This document shows positions 1-8,829 of a stretch of DNA of 53,616 nucleotides, piece by piece. How positions within the stretch are numbered: the stretch's first letter is position 1; every line of letters begins with the position of its first letter. The DNA comes from an uncultured Propionibacteriaceae bacterium. Lineage in GTDB: Bacteria > Actinomycetota > Actinomycetes > Propionibacteriales > Propionibacteriaceae. Under the pieces are notes generated by a model. That model was not told the DNA's origin. It did no database searches and saw only the letters and a list, made by a program, of their open reading frames with translations. The DNA lies in the NCBI GenBank assembly GCA_937988865.1, contig CALKHV010000020.1:1-53616 (forward strand), read 5' to 3'. The position numbers were made by a program, and so were the translations under genes.

Positions 1-1
1 C

Positions 2-298
2 GCCAACCGGGGGACGTTCATCTCGACGGGCGTGTGGGCGTGGTCACGCCACCCGAACTACTTCGGCGAGATCACCCTGTGGCTGGGCGTTGCCCTGATC
101 GCGTTCCCGGTGCTGCGAGGGTGGCAGTACGCCACCCTCATCTCACCCGTCTTCGTCGTCCTGCTCCTGACGCGCGTCAGTGGCGTCCCCCTCCTGGAGA
201 AGAAGGCGGACGCGAAGTGGGGCGGCCGGGCCGACTACCAGGCCTACAAGGCGCGCACCCCTGTGCTCGTGCCCCGCCCACCGCGTCGGGTCGGCTGA
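2..298 (+). CDS. DUF1295 / steroid 5-alpha-reductase-like membrane protein, C-terminal part
   Basis: The gene starts before the window; 98 C-terminal residues are visible. The stretch WSRHPNYFGE, followed by two hydrophobic segments, SGVPLLEKK and a closing GG..DYQAYK..TP region, matches the C-terminal half of the DUF1295 family, relatives of steroid 5-alpha reductases and isoprenylcysteine methyltransferases. These are multi-pass membrane proteins; the family's substrate is generally unknown, so no reaction is assigned. The next gene, aspS, has its own candidate promoter, so this gene probably ends its transcription unit. Confidence 0.8.
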   Translation, partial: ANRGTFISTGVWAWSRHPNYFGEITLWLGVALIAFPVLRGWQYATLISPVFVVLLLTRVSGVPLLEKKADAKWGGRADYQAYKARTPVLVPRPPRRVG

Positions 299-340
299 AC
301 CGCCGCCGAAACCGGTTCGTCGGGAGTCCGGCGCGGCCGA

Positions 341-346
341 TAGACT
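341..346 (+). promoter_or_regulatory. Candidate -10 box (TAGACT) for aspS
   Basis: TAGACT fits the actinobacterial TANNNT -10 consensus and lies 74 nt before the aspS GTG. A TTCGTC at 316-321 is a poor -35 (19 bp spacer). The implied leader of about 65 nt contains a short CCCGC/GCGGG inverted repeat and an SD-like GAGAGG just before the start. Confidence 0.4.
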
Positions 347-420
347 CCCACGATGTCCCGCGGCCTTGACGCGGGCAGCAGTCCCGCACCGTCTATGCGG
401 GCGCACCAGAGAGGAACATC

Positions 421-2280
421 GTGATTCGCACCCATGCAGCCGGGACCTTGAGGTCGACCAACATCGGCCAGTCCGTCACCCTCGCCGGATGGGTCGCCCG
501 TCGGCGCGATCACGGTGGCGTGGCCTTCATCGACCTGCGCGACAGTTCCGGCATCTGCCAGGTGGTCGTCCGCGACGAGTACCTGGCCAGCGCCGGCATC
601 CACGACCTGCGCAACGAGTTCTGCGTCAAGGTCGACGGCATCGTCGAGGCCCGCAGTGACGAGAACGTCAACCCCAACCTGCCGACCGGCGAGGTCGAGA
701 TCGTCATTCGTTCGCTGGAGGTGCTCAACGCCTCGGCGCCGCTCCCGTTCCAGATCGACGAGCGCATCAACGTGGGCGAGGACGCCCGCCTCAAGCACCG
801 CTACCTCGACCTGCGACGTCCGCAGCAGGCGCGGGCGATGAAACTGCGCTCCGACGTCAGCCGGGTGGCCCGCGAGGTGCTGGCGTCCCATGACTTCCTC
901 GAGATCGAGACGCCTACCCTCACGCGGTCGACCCCTGAGGGCGCCCGCGACTTCGTCGTGCCCGCACGCCTGCACCCCGGCTCCTGGTACGCACTGCCCC
1001 AGAGCCCGCAACTCTTCAAGCAGTTGCTGATGGTGGCCGGGATGGAGCGGTACTACCAGATCGCCCGCTGCTATCGCGACGAGGACTTCCGCGCCGACCG
1101 CCAGCCCGAGTTCACCCAGCTCGACATCGAGATGAGCTTCGTCGACCAGGACGACGTGATCGCGCTCGCCGAGCAGGTCATCCAGGCCGAATGGGCGTTG
1201 ATCAACCACGACGTCACGTTGCCGCTGCCCAGGATGACATGGCACGACGCCATGGACCACTACGGCTCCGACAAGCCCGACCTCCGATTCGAGAATCGCA
1301 TCGTCGAGGTCACCGACTTCTTCGCCGGGACGCCGTTCCGCGTGTTCCAGGCGTCGTACGTCGGTGCCGTGGTCATGCCCGGTGGGGCGAGCCAGCCGCG
1401 TCGCCAGTTCGACGCGTGGCAGGAGTGGGCCAAGCAGCGCGGGGCACGCGGCCTCGCCTATGTGACCTACTCCGCCGAGGGCGAGCTGGGTGGTCCGGTG
1501 GCCAAGAACATCTCGGACGCCGAGCGCGCCGGCATCGCCGCCCGTGTGGGCGCCCAGCCCGGCGACTGCATCTTCTTCGCCGCAGGGGCACGCGAGCAGT
1601 CACAGGAACTCCTGGGCGCGGCACGTCTCGAGATCGGACGCCGCTGCGGCCTCATCGACGAGTCGGCGTGGTCGATGCTCTGGGTCGTGGACGCGCCCCT
1701 GTTCAAGGCGACGAAGGACGCTGTGGCGTCCGGTGACGTCGCCATGGGAGAGGGCGCCTGGACGGCCGTGCACCACGCCTTCACGTCCCCGAAGCCCGAC
1801 TGCCTCGACACCTTCGACACCGACCCCGGCTCGGCCCTGGCCTATGCCTACGACTTCATCTGCAACGGCAACGAGATCGGCGGTGGCTCGATCCGTATCC
1901 ATCGTCGCGACATCCAGGAGCGGGTGTTCCGGGTGATGGGCATCAGCGCAGAGGAGGCCCAGGAGAAGTTCGGCTTCCTGCTCGACGCCTTCAGCTTCGG
2001 CGCCCCGCCCCACGGCGGCATCGCCTTCGGCTGGGACCGACTCGTCATGCTCCTGGGCGGCTACGACTCGATCCGCGACGTGATCGCCTTCCCGAAGTCG
2101 GGCGGCGGTTTCGACCCGCTGACGCAGGCTCCCGCCCCCATCACGGCGCAACAGCGCAAGGAAGCGGGCGTGGACGCCAAGCCGGTCGTCAAGGAGCCGA
2201 AGCAGGCGTCCGGCGAAGCGGGCGTGACCGTGGCTCCCGTGACGGTGACCCCTGTGCCCGAGATCCCCTCGACCGACTGA
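421..2280 (+). CDS. aspS: Aspartyl-tRNA synthetase
   Basis: Class II synthetase of 619 residues that charges tRNA with aspartate. An N-terminal OB fold (GWVARRRDHGG, residues 23-33) binds the anticodon. The class II core follows (RYLDLRRPQ; RCYRDEDFRADRQPEFTQLD) with the bacterial GAD insertion and the C-terminal motif 3 region AFGWDRLVMLLGG. His31 in RRRDHGG is the residue type associated with non-discriminating AspRS, which also acts on tRNA-Asn with GatCAB; the second diagnostic position is not typical, so this is a weak inference. The last ~35 residues are a Val/Pro-rich tail absent from short bacterial homologues. The GTG start is chosen from the SD-like GAGAGG upstream. A zincin gene follows after 3 nt. 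Confidence 0.97.
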   Translation: MIRTHAAGTLRSTNIGQSVTLAGWVARRRDHGGVAFIDLRDSSGICQVVVRDEYLASAGIHDLRNEFCVKVDGIVEARSDENVNPNLPTGEVEIVIRSLEVLNASAPLPFQIDERINVGEDARLKHRYLDLRRPQQARAMKLRSDVSRVAREVLASHDFLEIETPTLTRSTPEGARDFVVPARLHPGSWYALPQSPQLFKQLLMVAGMERYYQIARCYRDEDFRADRQPEFTQLDIEMSFVDQDDVIALAEQVIQAEWALINHDVTLPLPRMTWHDAMDHYGSDKPDLRFENRIVEVTDFFAGTPFRVFQASYVGAVVMPGGASQPRRQFDAWQEWAKQRGARGLAYVTYSAEGELGGPVAKNISDAERAGIAARVGAQPGDCIFFAAGAREQSQELLGAARLEIGRRCGLIDESAWSMLWVVDAPLFKATKDAVASGDVAMGEGAWTAVHHAFTSPKPDCLDTFDTDPGSALAYAYDFICNGNEIGGGSIRIHRRDIQERVFRVMGISAEEAQEKFGFLLDAFSFGAPPHGGIAFGWDRLVMLLGGYDSIRDVIAFPKSGGGFDPLTQAPAPITAQQRKEAGVDAKPVVKEPKQASGEAGVTVAPVTVTPVPEIPSTD

Positions 2281-2283
2281 CCC

Positions 2284-2631
2284 ATGATCGCCCTGTCACC
2301 GGACGAGTTCGAGGCCGCCGTCGAGGACGGCCTCGACCTCGTGCCGGCCGAGTTCCTCCCCATGCTCGAGAACGTCGCGATCATGGTCGAGGACGAGCCT
2401 CCGCCCGACGAGCCCGATCTGCTGGGGCTGTACGACGGCGTCCCCCTCACCGAACGGGACCGCTGGGGGCCGGAGTTGCCCGATCGGATCACCATCTTCC
2501 AGGGGCCGCTGCAGCGTATGTGCGAGAGCGAGGCCGAGTTGCGCGAGGAGATCGCGATCACGGTCGTCCACGAACTGGCCCACCACTTCGGCATCGACGA
2601 CGACCGGCTGGAGCAACTGGGCTGGGACTGA
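2284..2631 (+). CDS. Minimal zincin-type metallopeptidase family protein
   Basis: A 115-residue acidic protein carrying VVHELAHHFGIDD near its C-terminus: HExxH with a further His and Gly (HELAHHFG), the zinc-binding signature of the small 'minimal zincin' family (Pfam Zincin_1, DUF1025-like). The length is normal for that family, which is widespread in actinobacteria and has no known substrate. It starts 3 nt after the aspS stop, so it is almost certainly co-transcribed with it. No signal peptide is visible, so it should be cytoplasmic. Proteolytic activity is inferred from the motif only. Confidence 0.8.
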   Translation: MIALSPDEFEAAVEDGLDLVPAEFLPMLENVAIMVEDEPPPDEPDLLGLYDGVPLTERDRWGPELPDRITIFQGPLQRMCESEAELREEIAITVVHELAHHFGIDDDRLEQLGWD

Positions 2632-2659
2632 CTGTCGGCTCGATCACTGGGCGTCCATT

Positions 2660-2681
2660 TCTGGCTGGACGACCAACCAGA
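2660..2681. promoter_or_regulatory. Imperfect inverted repeat upstream of the hydrolase gene
   Basis: TCTGGCTGG and CCAACCAGA face each other across ACGA: nine positions with one mismatch. It is not followed by a T tract and lies about 40 bp before the candidate -10 of the next gene, so an operator is as likely as a terminator for the zincin gene. No regulator is encoded nearby. Confidence 0.3.
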
Positions 2682-2721
2682 CAGTGACAACGAGAGTGAG
2701 AGCCAGCGCCCTCGGGGGTGG

Positions 2722-2727
2722 CACGAT
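2722..2727 (+). promoter_or_regulatory. Candidate -10 box (CACGAT), leaderless start
   Basis: CACGAT is followed by exactly 6 nt and then the ATG at 2734. This spacing places the transcription start on the A of the start codon. There is no SD sequence before this ATG. Confidence 0.4.
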
Positions 2728-2733
2728 GGGGCC

Positions 2734-3459
2734 ATGCACCTCGACATCGCCACCGACGCCGGAGACATGACCGGCCACCTGTTCACTCCCGAATCCGGAC
2801 GCGGGCCCGGCCTCGTGCTCCTGCAGGAGATCTTCGGCGTGTCGGACTACATCATCGCCCGGGCCACCGACCTGGCCTCGTTGGGCTACACGGTGCTCGT
2901 ACCCGAGATCTACCACCGCCTCGGCGTCGTCAAGGTCGATGAGCGGGCCGACGACATGCTCGAACAAGCCATGGGCCTCGTCGGACGCCTCGACTGGGCG
3001 GCCGCCGTGGCAGACGCACGATCAGCGATCGCCACCCTGCGGACGCACGACTCGTGCGATGGCCGGGTCGGCGCGATCGGATTCTGCTTCGGGGGTGGTC
3101 TGGCCTACGCCACCGCAGCCGGCGCCGTGCCACCCGAGGGTCCCGACTGCCTGGTGAGCTACTACGGCTCCGCTCTGCCCTCGCTCGTCGACAATGTCCC
3201 GATCGTCCAGGTTCCCAGCCTGCACCACTTCGGCACAGCGGACGCCTACATCCCCACCGGGGTGCAGGAGCACATCTTGGACGTCGTCATGGAGGGCCCC
3301 GACGTCGAGTGGTACACGTGGGAAGGCGCGAATCACGCCTTCGACAACACGTCCCCGATGTTCCACCACGCCGAGGCGTCAGCGGCGGCCTGGGAGGTCA
3401 CGACGGAGTGGCTGGCCGATCACCTGCCCAGCGACGGTGACGGGACCGTTCCGGCCTGA
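2734..3459 (+). CDS. Dienelactone hydrolase family protein (alpha/beta hydrolase)
   Basis: A 241-residue cytoplasmic alpha/beta hydrolase. The nucleophile elbow is GFCFGGG with Cys118 in place of the usual Ser; Asp170 (FGTADAY) and His201 (GANHAFDN) complete the Cys-Asp-His triad of dienelactone hydrolases. The N-terminal QEIFG supplies the conserved Glu (residue 32). Characterised members open dienelactones in chlorocatechol breakdown, but many homologues sit outside such pathways, and no aromatic-degradation gene is nearby, so the substrate is open. The stop codon overlaps the rarA start (TGATG), suggesting coupled translation. Confidence 0.88.
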   Translation: MHLDIATDAGDMTGHLFTPESGRGPGLVLLQEIFGVSDYIIARATDLASLGYTVLVPEIYHRLGVVKVDERADDMLEQAMGLVGRLDWAAAVADARSAIATLRTHDSCDGRVGAIGFCFGGGLAYATAAGAVPPEGPDCLVSYYGSALPSLVDNVPIVQVPSLHHFGTADAYIPTGVQEHILDVVMEGPDVEWYTWEGANHAFDNTSPMFHHAEASAAAWEVTTEWLADHLPSDGDGTVPA

Positions 3460-4841
3460 TGAGCGAAGACCTCTTCGGCTCGATCGATCCCGACCCTGCT
3501 GGACGCGGGTCGGGCCAGGGCGGCTCGCTGACCGGTGCCGCGCACGGGCAGCTTCCCCTCGCGGTGAGGTTGCGTCCACGAACCATCGACGAGATCGTCG
3601 GCCAACGACAACTCCTGGCCCCCGGCTCCCCCCTGCGAAGGCTGGCCGAGGGCACGTCGGCGATGTCGGTCTTCCTGTGGGGCCCGCCCGGCGTCGGCAA
3701 GACCACCATCGCGGCCGTCGTGAGCCGTGCTACCAATCGCCGCTTCGTCGAACTGTCGGCGGTCACGGCCGGGGTGAAGGAGGTCCGCGCCGAACTCGAC
3801 ACCGCGCGCCGAGAACTCGCGCGTGGCGTGGCGACCGTCCTGTTCGTCGACGAGGTGCACCGATTCAGCAAGGCCCAGCAGGACGTCCTTCTTCCCGCCG
3901 TCGAGAACCGCCTCGTGACGCTCATCGCCGCCACCACCGAGAACCCCAGCTTCTCGGTGATCGCGCCGCTGCTGTCGCGCTCGCTGACGCTGACCCTCAC
4001 ACCCCTCACTGAAGCCGACATCGACGTCCTCATCGAACGCGCGCTCACTGACGAGCGGGGCCTCCGAACCCCGGACGGCGGTGTGTACACCCTCGACCCC
4101 GACGCCCGACGCACCCTGCTCCGACTCTCGGGCGGGGACGCACGCCGCGTCCTCACGTATCTGGAGGAGTCGGCGCAGGGTGCGTCCCACGTCGGTTCGA
4201 CCCACATCGACGCGGCCACGCTCGAGGCCGCTGTCGATCGCGCCTCCGTGCGCTACGACAAGGACGGCGACCAGCACTACGACGTCATCAGTGCCTTCAT
4301 CAAGTCGTGCCGTGGTTCCGACGTGCAGGCTGCCCTGCACTACCTCGCCCGCATGCTCGAGGCCGGCGAGGACCCCCGCTTCGTCGCCAGGCGCCTGATG
4401 ATCCTGGCGTCCGAGGATGTGGGCATGGCCGCCCCCAGTGTGCTCACGACGTGCGTGGCCGCCGCCCAGACGGTCCAGTTGATCGGCATGCCCGAGGCGC
4501 GCATCACCCTCGCGCACGCGGTGATCGCCGTGGCCACGGCACCCAAGTCGAACGCCGTGGTCGTCGCGATCGACGCCGCGCTGGCCGACGTGCGGTCGGG
4601 TCGGATCGGCGAGGTGCCGACGCACCTGCGGGACGCGCACTATCCCGGGGCCAGGACCCTCGGGCACGGCCAGGGCTACCTCTACGCCCACGACCATCCC
4701 CACGGGGTGGCGGCCCAGCAGTACCTGCCGGACGCCCTGCTGGGCGCCGAGTATTACCGCCCGACCGACCACGGGTACGAAGCGTCCATCGGCGAGCGGC
4801 TCGAGATCGTCGAATCGCTCCTCAGGGGTGGGAAGGACTGA
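3459..4841 (+). CDS. rarA: Replication-associated recombination protein A (AAA+ ATPase, MgsA/RarA)
   Basis: A 460-residue AAA+ ATPase of the clamp-loader-like RarA/Mgs1/WRNIP1 family, which acts at stalled replication forks. Visible parts: the N-terminal box LAVRLRPRTIDEIVGQ; Walker A GPPGVGKT at residues 75-82; Walker B VLFVDEVHRFSKAQQD; sensor 1 ATTENPSFSV; the arginine-finger region around ALLSRS; and a C-terminal tetramerisation domain ending HGVAAQQYLPD. Length and order are normal. It overlaps the upstream hydrolase by one base and converges on the yihY-like gene with a gap of only 4 bp, so the two convergent transcripts must overlap. Confidence 0.95.
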   Translation: MSEDLFGSIDPDPAGRGSGQGGSLTGAAHGQLPLAVRLRPRTIDEIVGQRQLLAPGSPLRRLAEGTSAMSVFLWGPPGVGKTTIAAVVSRATNRRFVELSAVTAGVKEVRAELDTARRELARGVATVLFVDEVHRFSKAQQDVLLPAVENRLVTLIAATTENPSFSVIAPLLSRSLTLTLTPLTEADIDVLIERALTDERGLRTPDGGVYTLDPDARRTLLRLSGGDARRVLTYLEESAQGASHVGSTHIDAATLEAAVDRASVRYDKDGDQHYDVISAFIKSCRGSDVQAALHYLARMLEAGEDPRFVARRLMILASEDVGMAAPSVLTTCVAAAQTVQLIGMPEARITLAHAVIAVATAPKSNAVVVAIDAALADVRSGRIGEVPTHLRDAHYPGARTLGHGQGYLYAHDHPHGVAAQQYLPDALLGAEYYRPTDHGYEASIGERLEIVESLLRGGKD

Positions 4842-4845
4842 CGCC

Positions 4846-5997
4846 TCACCCGGCGACGAAGCCGTCCTCGTCGAGGCCCTGGTCGGCATAGGGACGCGGG
4901 GTGCCGAGCCGGGCCGCTTCGACCTCGTCCTGCTGTGCCAGCGTCCTGGCCCGGTCGCGGATGGCCCGGGCGTCCGCCTCGGCGCGGGCCTGCTGCGCAG
5001 CGACTTTGTCGCTCTGGCGGGTGTCGCGGGGTGGCAACTGGATGGTGGTCTCGGCGGCAATTCCCGCCTCGAGCTCGCGGGCACGCTCCAGCTCGGAATC
5101 GATCTCGGCGCCGAAGAGGAGGGCAAGGTTCGTCAGGTAGAGCCACAGGAGCAACACGATGACCCCTGCCAGGGCTCCGTACGTCCTGTTGTAATGGGCG
5201 AAGTTGGCCACGTACAGCCCGAACAGGACGCTGGCCACCACCCAGATGGTGATGGCGACGACCGCCCCGACGCTGATCCAACGGAACTTCGGCTGCCGCA
5301 CGTTCGGGGTGAAGTGGTAGAGGACCGCGACGAGCAGGACGATCAGGACGAGCAGGACCGGCCACTTCAGGATGTCCCACAGCCTCACCGTTGACTCGCC
5401 GAGACCCGCCACGTCCCCGATGGCGCGCGCGATGGGGCCGCTCACCGCCAGTGCCACCACGACCACGGCCACACCCACCAGCAGGGCGAGGGTGAGGAGC
5501 AGTTGTTGCGGTGCGAGTTTCCAGATCGGACGCCCTTCGTCGACCTCGTAGACCCGGTTCATCGCGCGTCCGAACGCGCGGACGTACCCACTGGCCGACC
5601 ACACCGCGGCGGCCAGACCGACCATGAGGGCGAGGCCGTTGGCGCTGGAACCGACCATGGAGTCGAGCGGGGCGGCCAATTGCTCCGCCGCATCCCCGGG
5701 GGCCACCTGTCGGACGATGTCGAGGAGCACCTGGGTCCCCTCCTTCGACTGCCCGAAGATGGCGAGGACGCCGACGAGCGCGAGCAGGGCGGGGAACAGC
5801 GAGAGCAGGGTGTAGTAGGTCAGCGCGGCTGCCAGGTCTGTGGCCTGGTCGGCCTTGAACTCGCGCCAGGCGCTCCGCACGGTGAACCGCCAGGCGGACG
5901 CGGACAGGTCGCCCGGGCTGTCCGGTTTGCGCGGGTCGTCCGGTTCCGGGGCGGTTGCCTGCTTGCTCCTGCTGTCCTGCACGGGTTCGGTGCTCAT
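4846..5997 (-). CDS. YihY/BrkB family inner-membrane protein
   Basis: A 383-residue membrane protein. The family signature DLAAALTYYTLLSLFPALLA is followed by five further hydrophobic segments and LLLWLYLTNLALLFGAEID, typical of YihY/BrkB (the family once called 'ribonuclease BN'; that activity was later assigned to another protein). The ~100 C-terminal residues form a charged cytosolic tail rich in Ala, Arg and Glu. The ATG at 5997 is chosen over an upstream in-frame start because AGGAGGGAG stands just before it. Function unknown. The gene diverges from alaS. Confidence 0.88.
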   Translation of the reverse strand: MSTEPVQDSRSKQATAPEPDDPRKPDSPGDLSASAWRFTVRSAWREFKADQATDLAAALTYYTLLSLFPALLALVGVLAIFGQSKEGTQVLLDIVRQVAPGDAAEQLAAPLDSMVGSSANGLALMVGLAAAVWSASGYVRAFGRAMNRVYEVDEGRPIWKLAPQQLLLTLALLVGVAVVVVALAVSGPIARAIGDVAGLGESTVRLWDILKWPVLLVLIVLLVAVLYHFTPNVRQPKFRWISVGAVVAITIWVVASVLFGLYVANFAHYNRTYGALAGVIVLLLWLYLTNLALLFGAEIDSELERARELEAGIAAETTIQLPPRDTRQSDKVAAQQARAEADARAIRDRARTLAQQDEVEAARLGTPRPYADQGLDEDGFVAG

Positions 5998-6028
5998 CGT
6001 GTCTCCCTCCTGGGTGGGGTTCCGGCCG

Positions 6029-6034
6029 ACTGTA
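6029..6034 (-). promoter_or_regulatory. Candidate -10 box (TACAGT) for the yihY-like gene
   Basis: Read on the minus strand, TACAGT lies 31 nt before the ATG at 5997. This implies a leader of about 25 nt containing the strong SD sequence. It is one of the few leadered starts on this strand. Confidence 0.4.
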
Positions 6035-6098
6035 GCCGAGCCCGCTGACCACTTACCCACGCGAACCAACTCGAATGCGTCGGTTGCGGCGCGGCCGG

Positions 6099-6104
6099 TA
6101 GTCT
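6099..6104 (+). promoter_or_regulatory. Candidate -10 box (TAGTCT) for alaS
   Basis: TAGTCT lies 54 nt before the alaS ATG and is followed by a leader with an AGGAG SD sequence. I see no T-box specifier or antiterminator structure in the short leader. Confidence 0.35.
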
Positions 6105-6158
6105 TGACACTCGGTCGCGCCCGTGCGCGTCCATCCACGCACCGAACCCAGGAGCATC

Positions 6159-8816
6159 ATGCGAGCCGCAGACATCGGACGTCGTTACCTCGACTTCTTC
6201 GCGTCCAGACAGCACGCCGTGGTGCCCAGCGCCTCCCTGCTCTACAACGATCCGACGCTGCTTTTCGTCAATGCCGGCATGGTGCCCTTCAAGCCGTACT
6301 TCACCGGCGCTGAAGAGGCGCCGTGGACACGCGCTGCCAGCATCCAGAAGTGCGTCCGTACCCTCGACATCGAAGAGGTCGGCAAGACCACGCGTCACGG
6401 CACCTTCTTCCAGATGCTCGGCAACTTCTCGTTCGGCGACTACTTCAAGGCGGGCGCGATCGAGTACGCGTGGGAGCTCGTGACCAATGAGCAGCACAAC
6501 GGCGGCTTCGGTTTCGACCCGTCGAAGATCTGGGTCACCGCCCTGTACGGGGACACCGAGACGATCGACCTGTGGCTGAAGGCCGGTGTGCCGCGCGAAC
6601 ACATCCAGGAGCGCGGTCTCAAGGACAACTACTGGCACATGGGCGTACCCGGCCCGGGCGGCCCGTGCAGCGAGATCTACGTCGACCGCGGGCCGGAGTT
6701 CGGTCCCGAGGGCGGGCCCGAGGCCGACGAGGATCGTTACCTCGAGATCTGGAACCTGGTCTTCCAGACCGAAGAACTGTCGGCAGTGCGAGCGAAGGAC
6801 GATTTCGACGTCGCGCGCCAGCTCCCCAGCAAGAACATCGACACCGGCGCAGGCCTCGAGCGCATCGCCTATCTCCTGCAGGGCGTGTCGAACATGTACG
6901 AGATCGACGAGGTCTTCCCCGTCATCCAGCGTGCGTCCGAGATGTCGGGACGCCGCTACGGCGCCGATCCGGCCGACGACGTCAGGTTGCGTGTCGTGGG
7001 CGACCACATCCGCTCCTCGTTGATGCTCATGACCGACGGCGTGACCCCCGGCAACGAGGCGCGCGGTTACGTCCTGCGTCGCCTGCTGCGCCGCAGCGTC
7101 CGCGCGATGCGCCTCCTCGGTGTCACCGATCCGGTGGTCAGTGAGCTCATCACCACCTCGCACGACCTCATGCGCACGTCCTATCCCGACATCGACGCCC
7201 AGTGGGCGCGGGTGCTCCCGGTCGCGGTGGCCGAGGAGGAGAGCTTCCGGCGCACGCTCCATGCGGGCACGCAGCTGTTCGACCTGGCCGCCACCGAGGT
7301 TCGCCAGTCATCCAGCACCCAACTGAGCGGCGACAAGGCGTTCCAGTTGCACGACACCTTCGGATTCCCCATCGACCTCACCCTCGAGATGGCCGCCGAA
7401 CAGGGCCTGTCGGTCGACCAGGCGCGCTTCAAGGCGCTCATGGGCGAGCAGCGCCAGCGTGCCAAGGCCGATGCGAAGTCCAAGAAGGGTGGTGCGGTCA
7501 ACACAGACGTGTACCGCGAACTGCGTGAGGTCGGCGAGACCCCGTTCCTCGGCTACACCGACCTCCGCGTCCCGACCCGGGTGCGGGGGATCGTCGCGAA
7601 CGGTGTCGTGGCAGATCGTGCGTCCGCGGGTGACGTGGTCGAGGTCGTGCTGGCCGAGACCACCTTCTACGCCGAGTCCGGTGGCCAGGACGCGGACGCC
7701 GGGCGCATCGTCGTCAACGGTGCCGAACTCGAGGTGCTGGACGTCCAGCGTCCCGTGCCCGGGCTGGTCGTCCACAAGGTGAGCGTCGGGGCCGACTTCG
7801 CCATCGGTGACGAGGCGATCGCCGAGGTCGACGGCTTCCACCGACTCGGATCATGCCAGGCCCACACGGCGACGCACATCATCCACGCTGCCCTGCGCGA
7901 ATACGTCGGCCCTACGGCGACGCAGGCCGGCTCGTACAACAAGCCCGGCTATCTGCGGTTCGACTACGCGAGCCAGGGTGGGCTGTCGGTGTCCCTCCGT
8001 GACGAGATCGAGGCGCGCTGCAACGAGGCGATCCGCGACAACTTCGAGGTCACCGACACGCAGATGCCGCTGGAGCAGGCCAAGGCACTCGGGGCCATGG
8101 CGATGTTCGGTGAGAAGTACCCGCCGATCGTCCGGATGGTCGAGCTCGCAGGTCCCTGGTCGCGTGAACTCTGCGGTGGCACCCACGTGCGGACGACGAG
8201 CGAGATCGGCCTGATGACCCTGCTGGGTGAGCAGTCCATCGGCTCCGGCGCCCGTCGCGTCGAGGCCCTCGTCTCGACGGACGCGTTCGCACACATGGCG
8301 GGCGAGCGCGCCCTCGTCTCGGGACTCACGCACATCCTCAAGGTGCAGCCCGACCAGCTGACCGATCGCGTCGAGAAGCTCGTGGCCCAACTCAAGGACG
8401 CCGAGAAGCAGATCGCCGACCTCAAGGCCAAGCAGTTGCTCGGTGGTGTGGCGACCCTTGTGGACGCAGCCGTTGACGTCAACGGCGTCGCGTACGTCTC
8501 GTCCGTGGTGGAGGGCGTGGGCGGCAACGAACTGCGCAATCTCGCGATCGAGGTACGGACGCGACTGGGCGGGCGTCCGGGAGTCGTGGCCCTCATCGGT
8601 GGGACGCGCGACAAGCCGGGCCTGGTGGTCGCCACGAACGACGGCGCACGCGGACGCGGACTGTCTGCCGGGGCGCTCGTCGGCGTCGGAGCACCCGCCC
8701 TCGGCGGACGCGGGGGCGGCAAGGACGATCTTGCGCAAGGCGGCGGCACGAACGCCGCAGGGGCGACCCTGGCCCTCGACGACATCCGGGCGTCCATCGG
8801 GGCGACGATTGGCTGA
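6159..8816 (+). CDS. alaS: Alanyl-tRNA synthetase
   Basis: An 885-residue class II synthetase. The N-terminal catalytic core carries FFASRQHAVVPS, FVNAGMVPFKPYF and QKCVRTLDIEEVGKT. The editing domain has the zinc site HTATH (around residue 570) with the partner motif CGGTHV, which removes mis-charged serine or glycine. The C-terminal domain begins with a coiled coil and ends in the Gly-rich GGRGGGKDDLAQGGG signature. The ATG at 6159, preceded by AGGAG, gives the conserved N-terminus MRAADIGRRYL; an upstream in-frame GTG at 6123 is less likely. ruvX follows directly. Confidence 0.97.
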   Translation: MRAADIGRRYLDFFASRQHAVVPSASLLYNDPTLLFVNAGMVPFKPYFTGAEEAPWTRAASIQKCVRTLDIEEVGKTTRHGTFFQMLGNFSFGDYFKAGAIEYAWELVTNEQHNGGFGFDPSKIWVTALYGDTETIDLWLKAGVPREHIQERGLKDNYWHMGVPGPGGPCSEIYVDRGPEFGPEGGPEADEDRYLEIWNLVFQTEELSAVRAKDDFDVARQLPSKNIDTGAGLERIAYLLQGVSNMYEIDEVFPVIQRASEMSGRRYGADPADDVRLRVVGDHIRSSLMLMTDGVTPGNEARGYVLRRLLRRSVRAMRLLGVTDPVVSELITTSHDLMRTSYPDIDAQWARVLPVAVAEEESFRRTLHAGTQLFDLAATEVRQSSSTQLSGDKAFQLHDTFGFPIDLTLEMAAEQGLSVDQARFKALMGEQRQRAKADAKSKKGGAVNTDVYRELREVGETPFLGYTDLRVPTRVRGIVANGVVADRASAGDVVEVVLAETTFYAESGGQDADAGRIVVNGAELEVLDVQRPVPGLVVHKVSVGADFAIGDEAIAEVDGFHRLGSCQAHTATHIIHAALREYVGPTATQAGSYNKPGYLRFDYASQGGLSVSLRDEIEARCNEAIRDNFEVTDTQMPLEQAKALGAMAMFGEKYPPIVRMVELAGPWSRELCGGTHVRTTSEIGLMTLLGEQSIGSGARRVEALVSTDAFAHMAGERALVSGLTHILKVQPDQLTDRVEKLVAQLKDAEKQIADLKAKQLLGGVATLVDAAVDVNGVAYVSSVVEGVGGNELRNLAIEVRTRLGGRPGVVALIGGTRDKPGLVVATNDGARGRGLSAGALVGVGAPALGGRGGGKDDLAQGGGTNAAGATLALDDIRASIGATIG

Positions 8817-8829
8817 GCTGAGGCGCGGG

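Noticed and set aside
298..420. T-box leader before aspS (also considered before alaS)
   Set aside because: The leaders are too short and show no conserved T-box antiterminator sequence.
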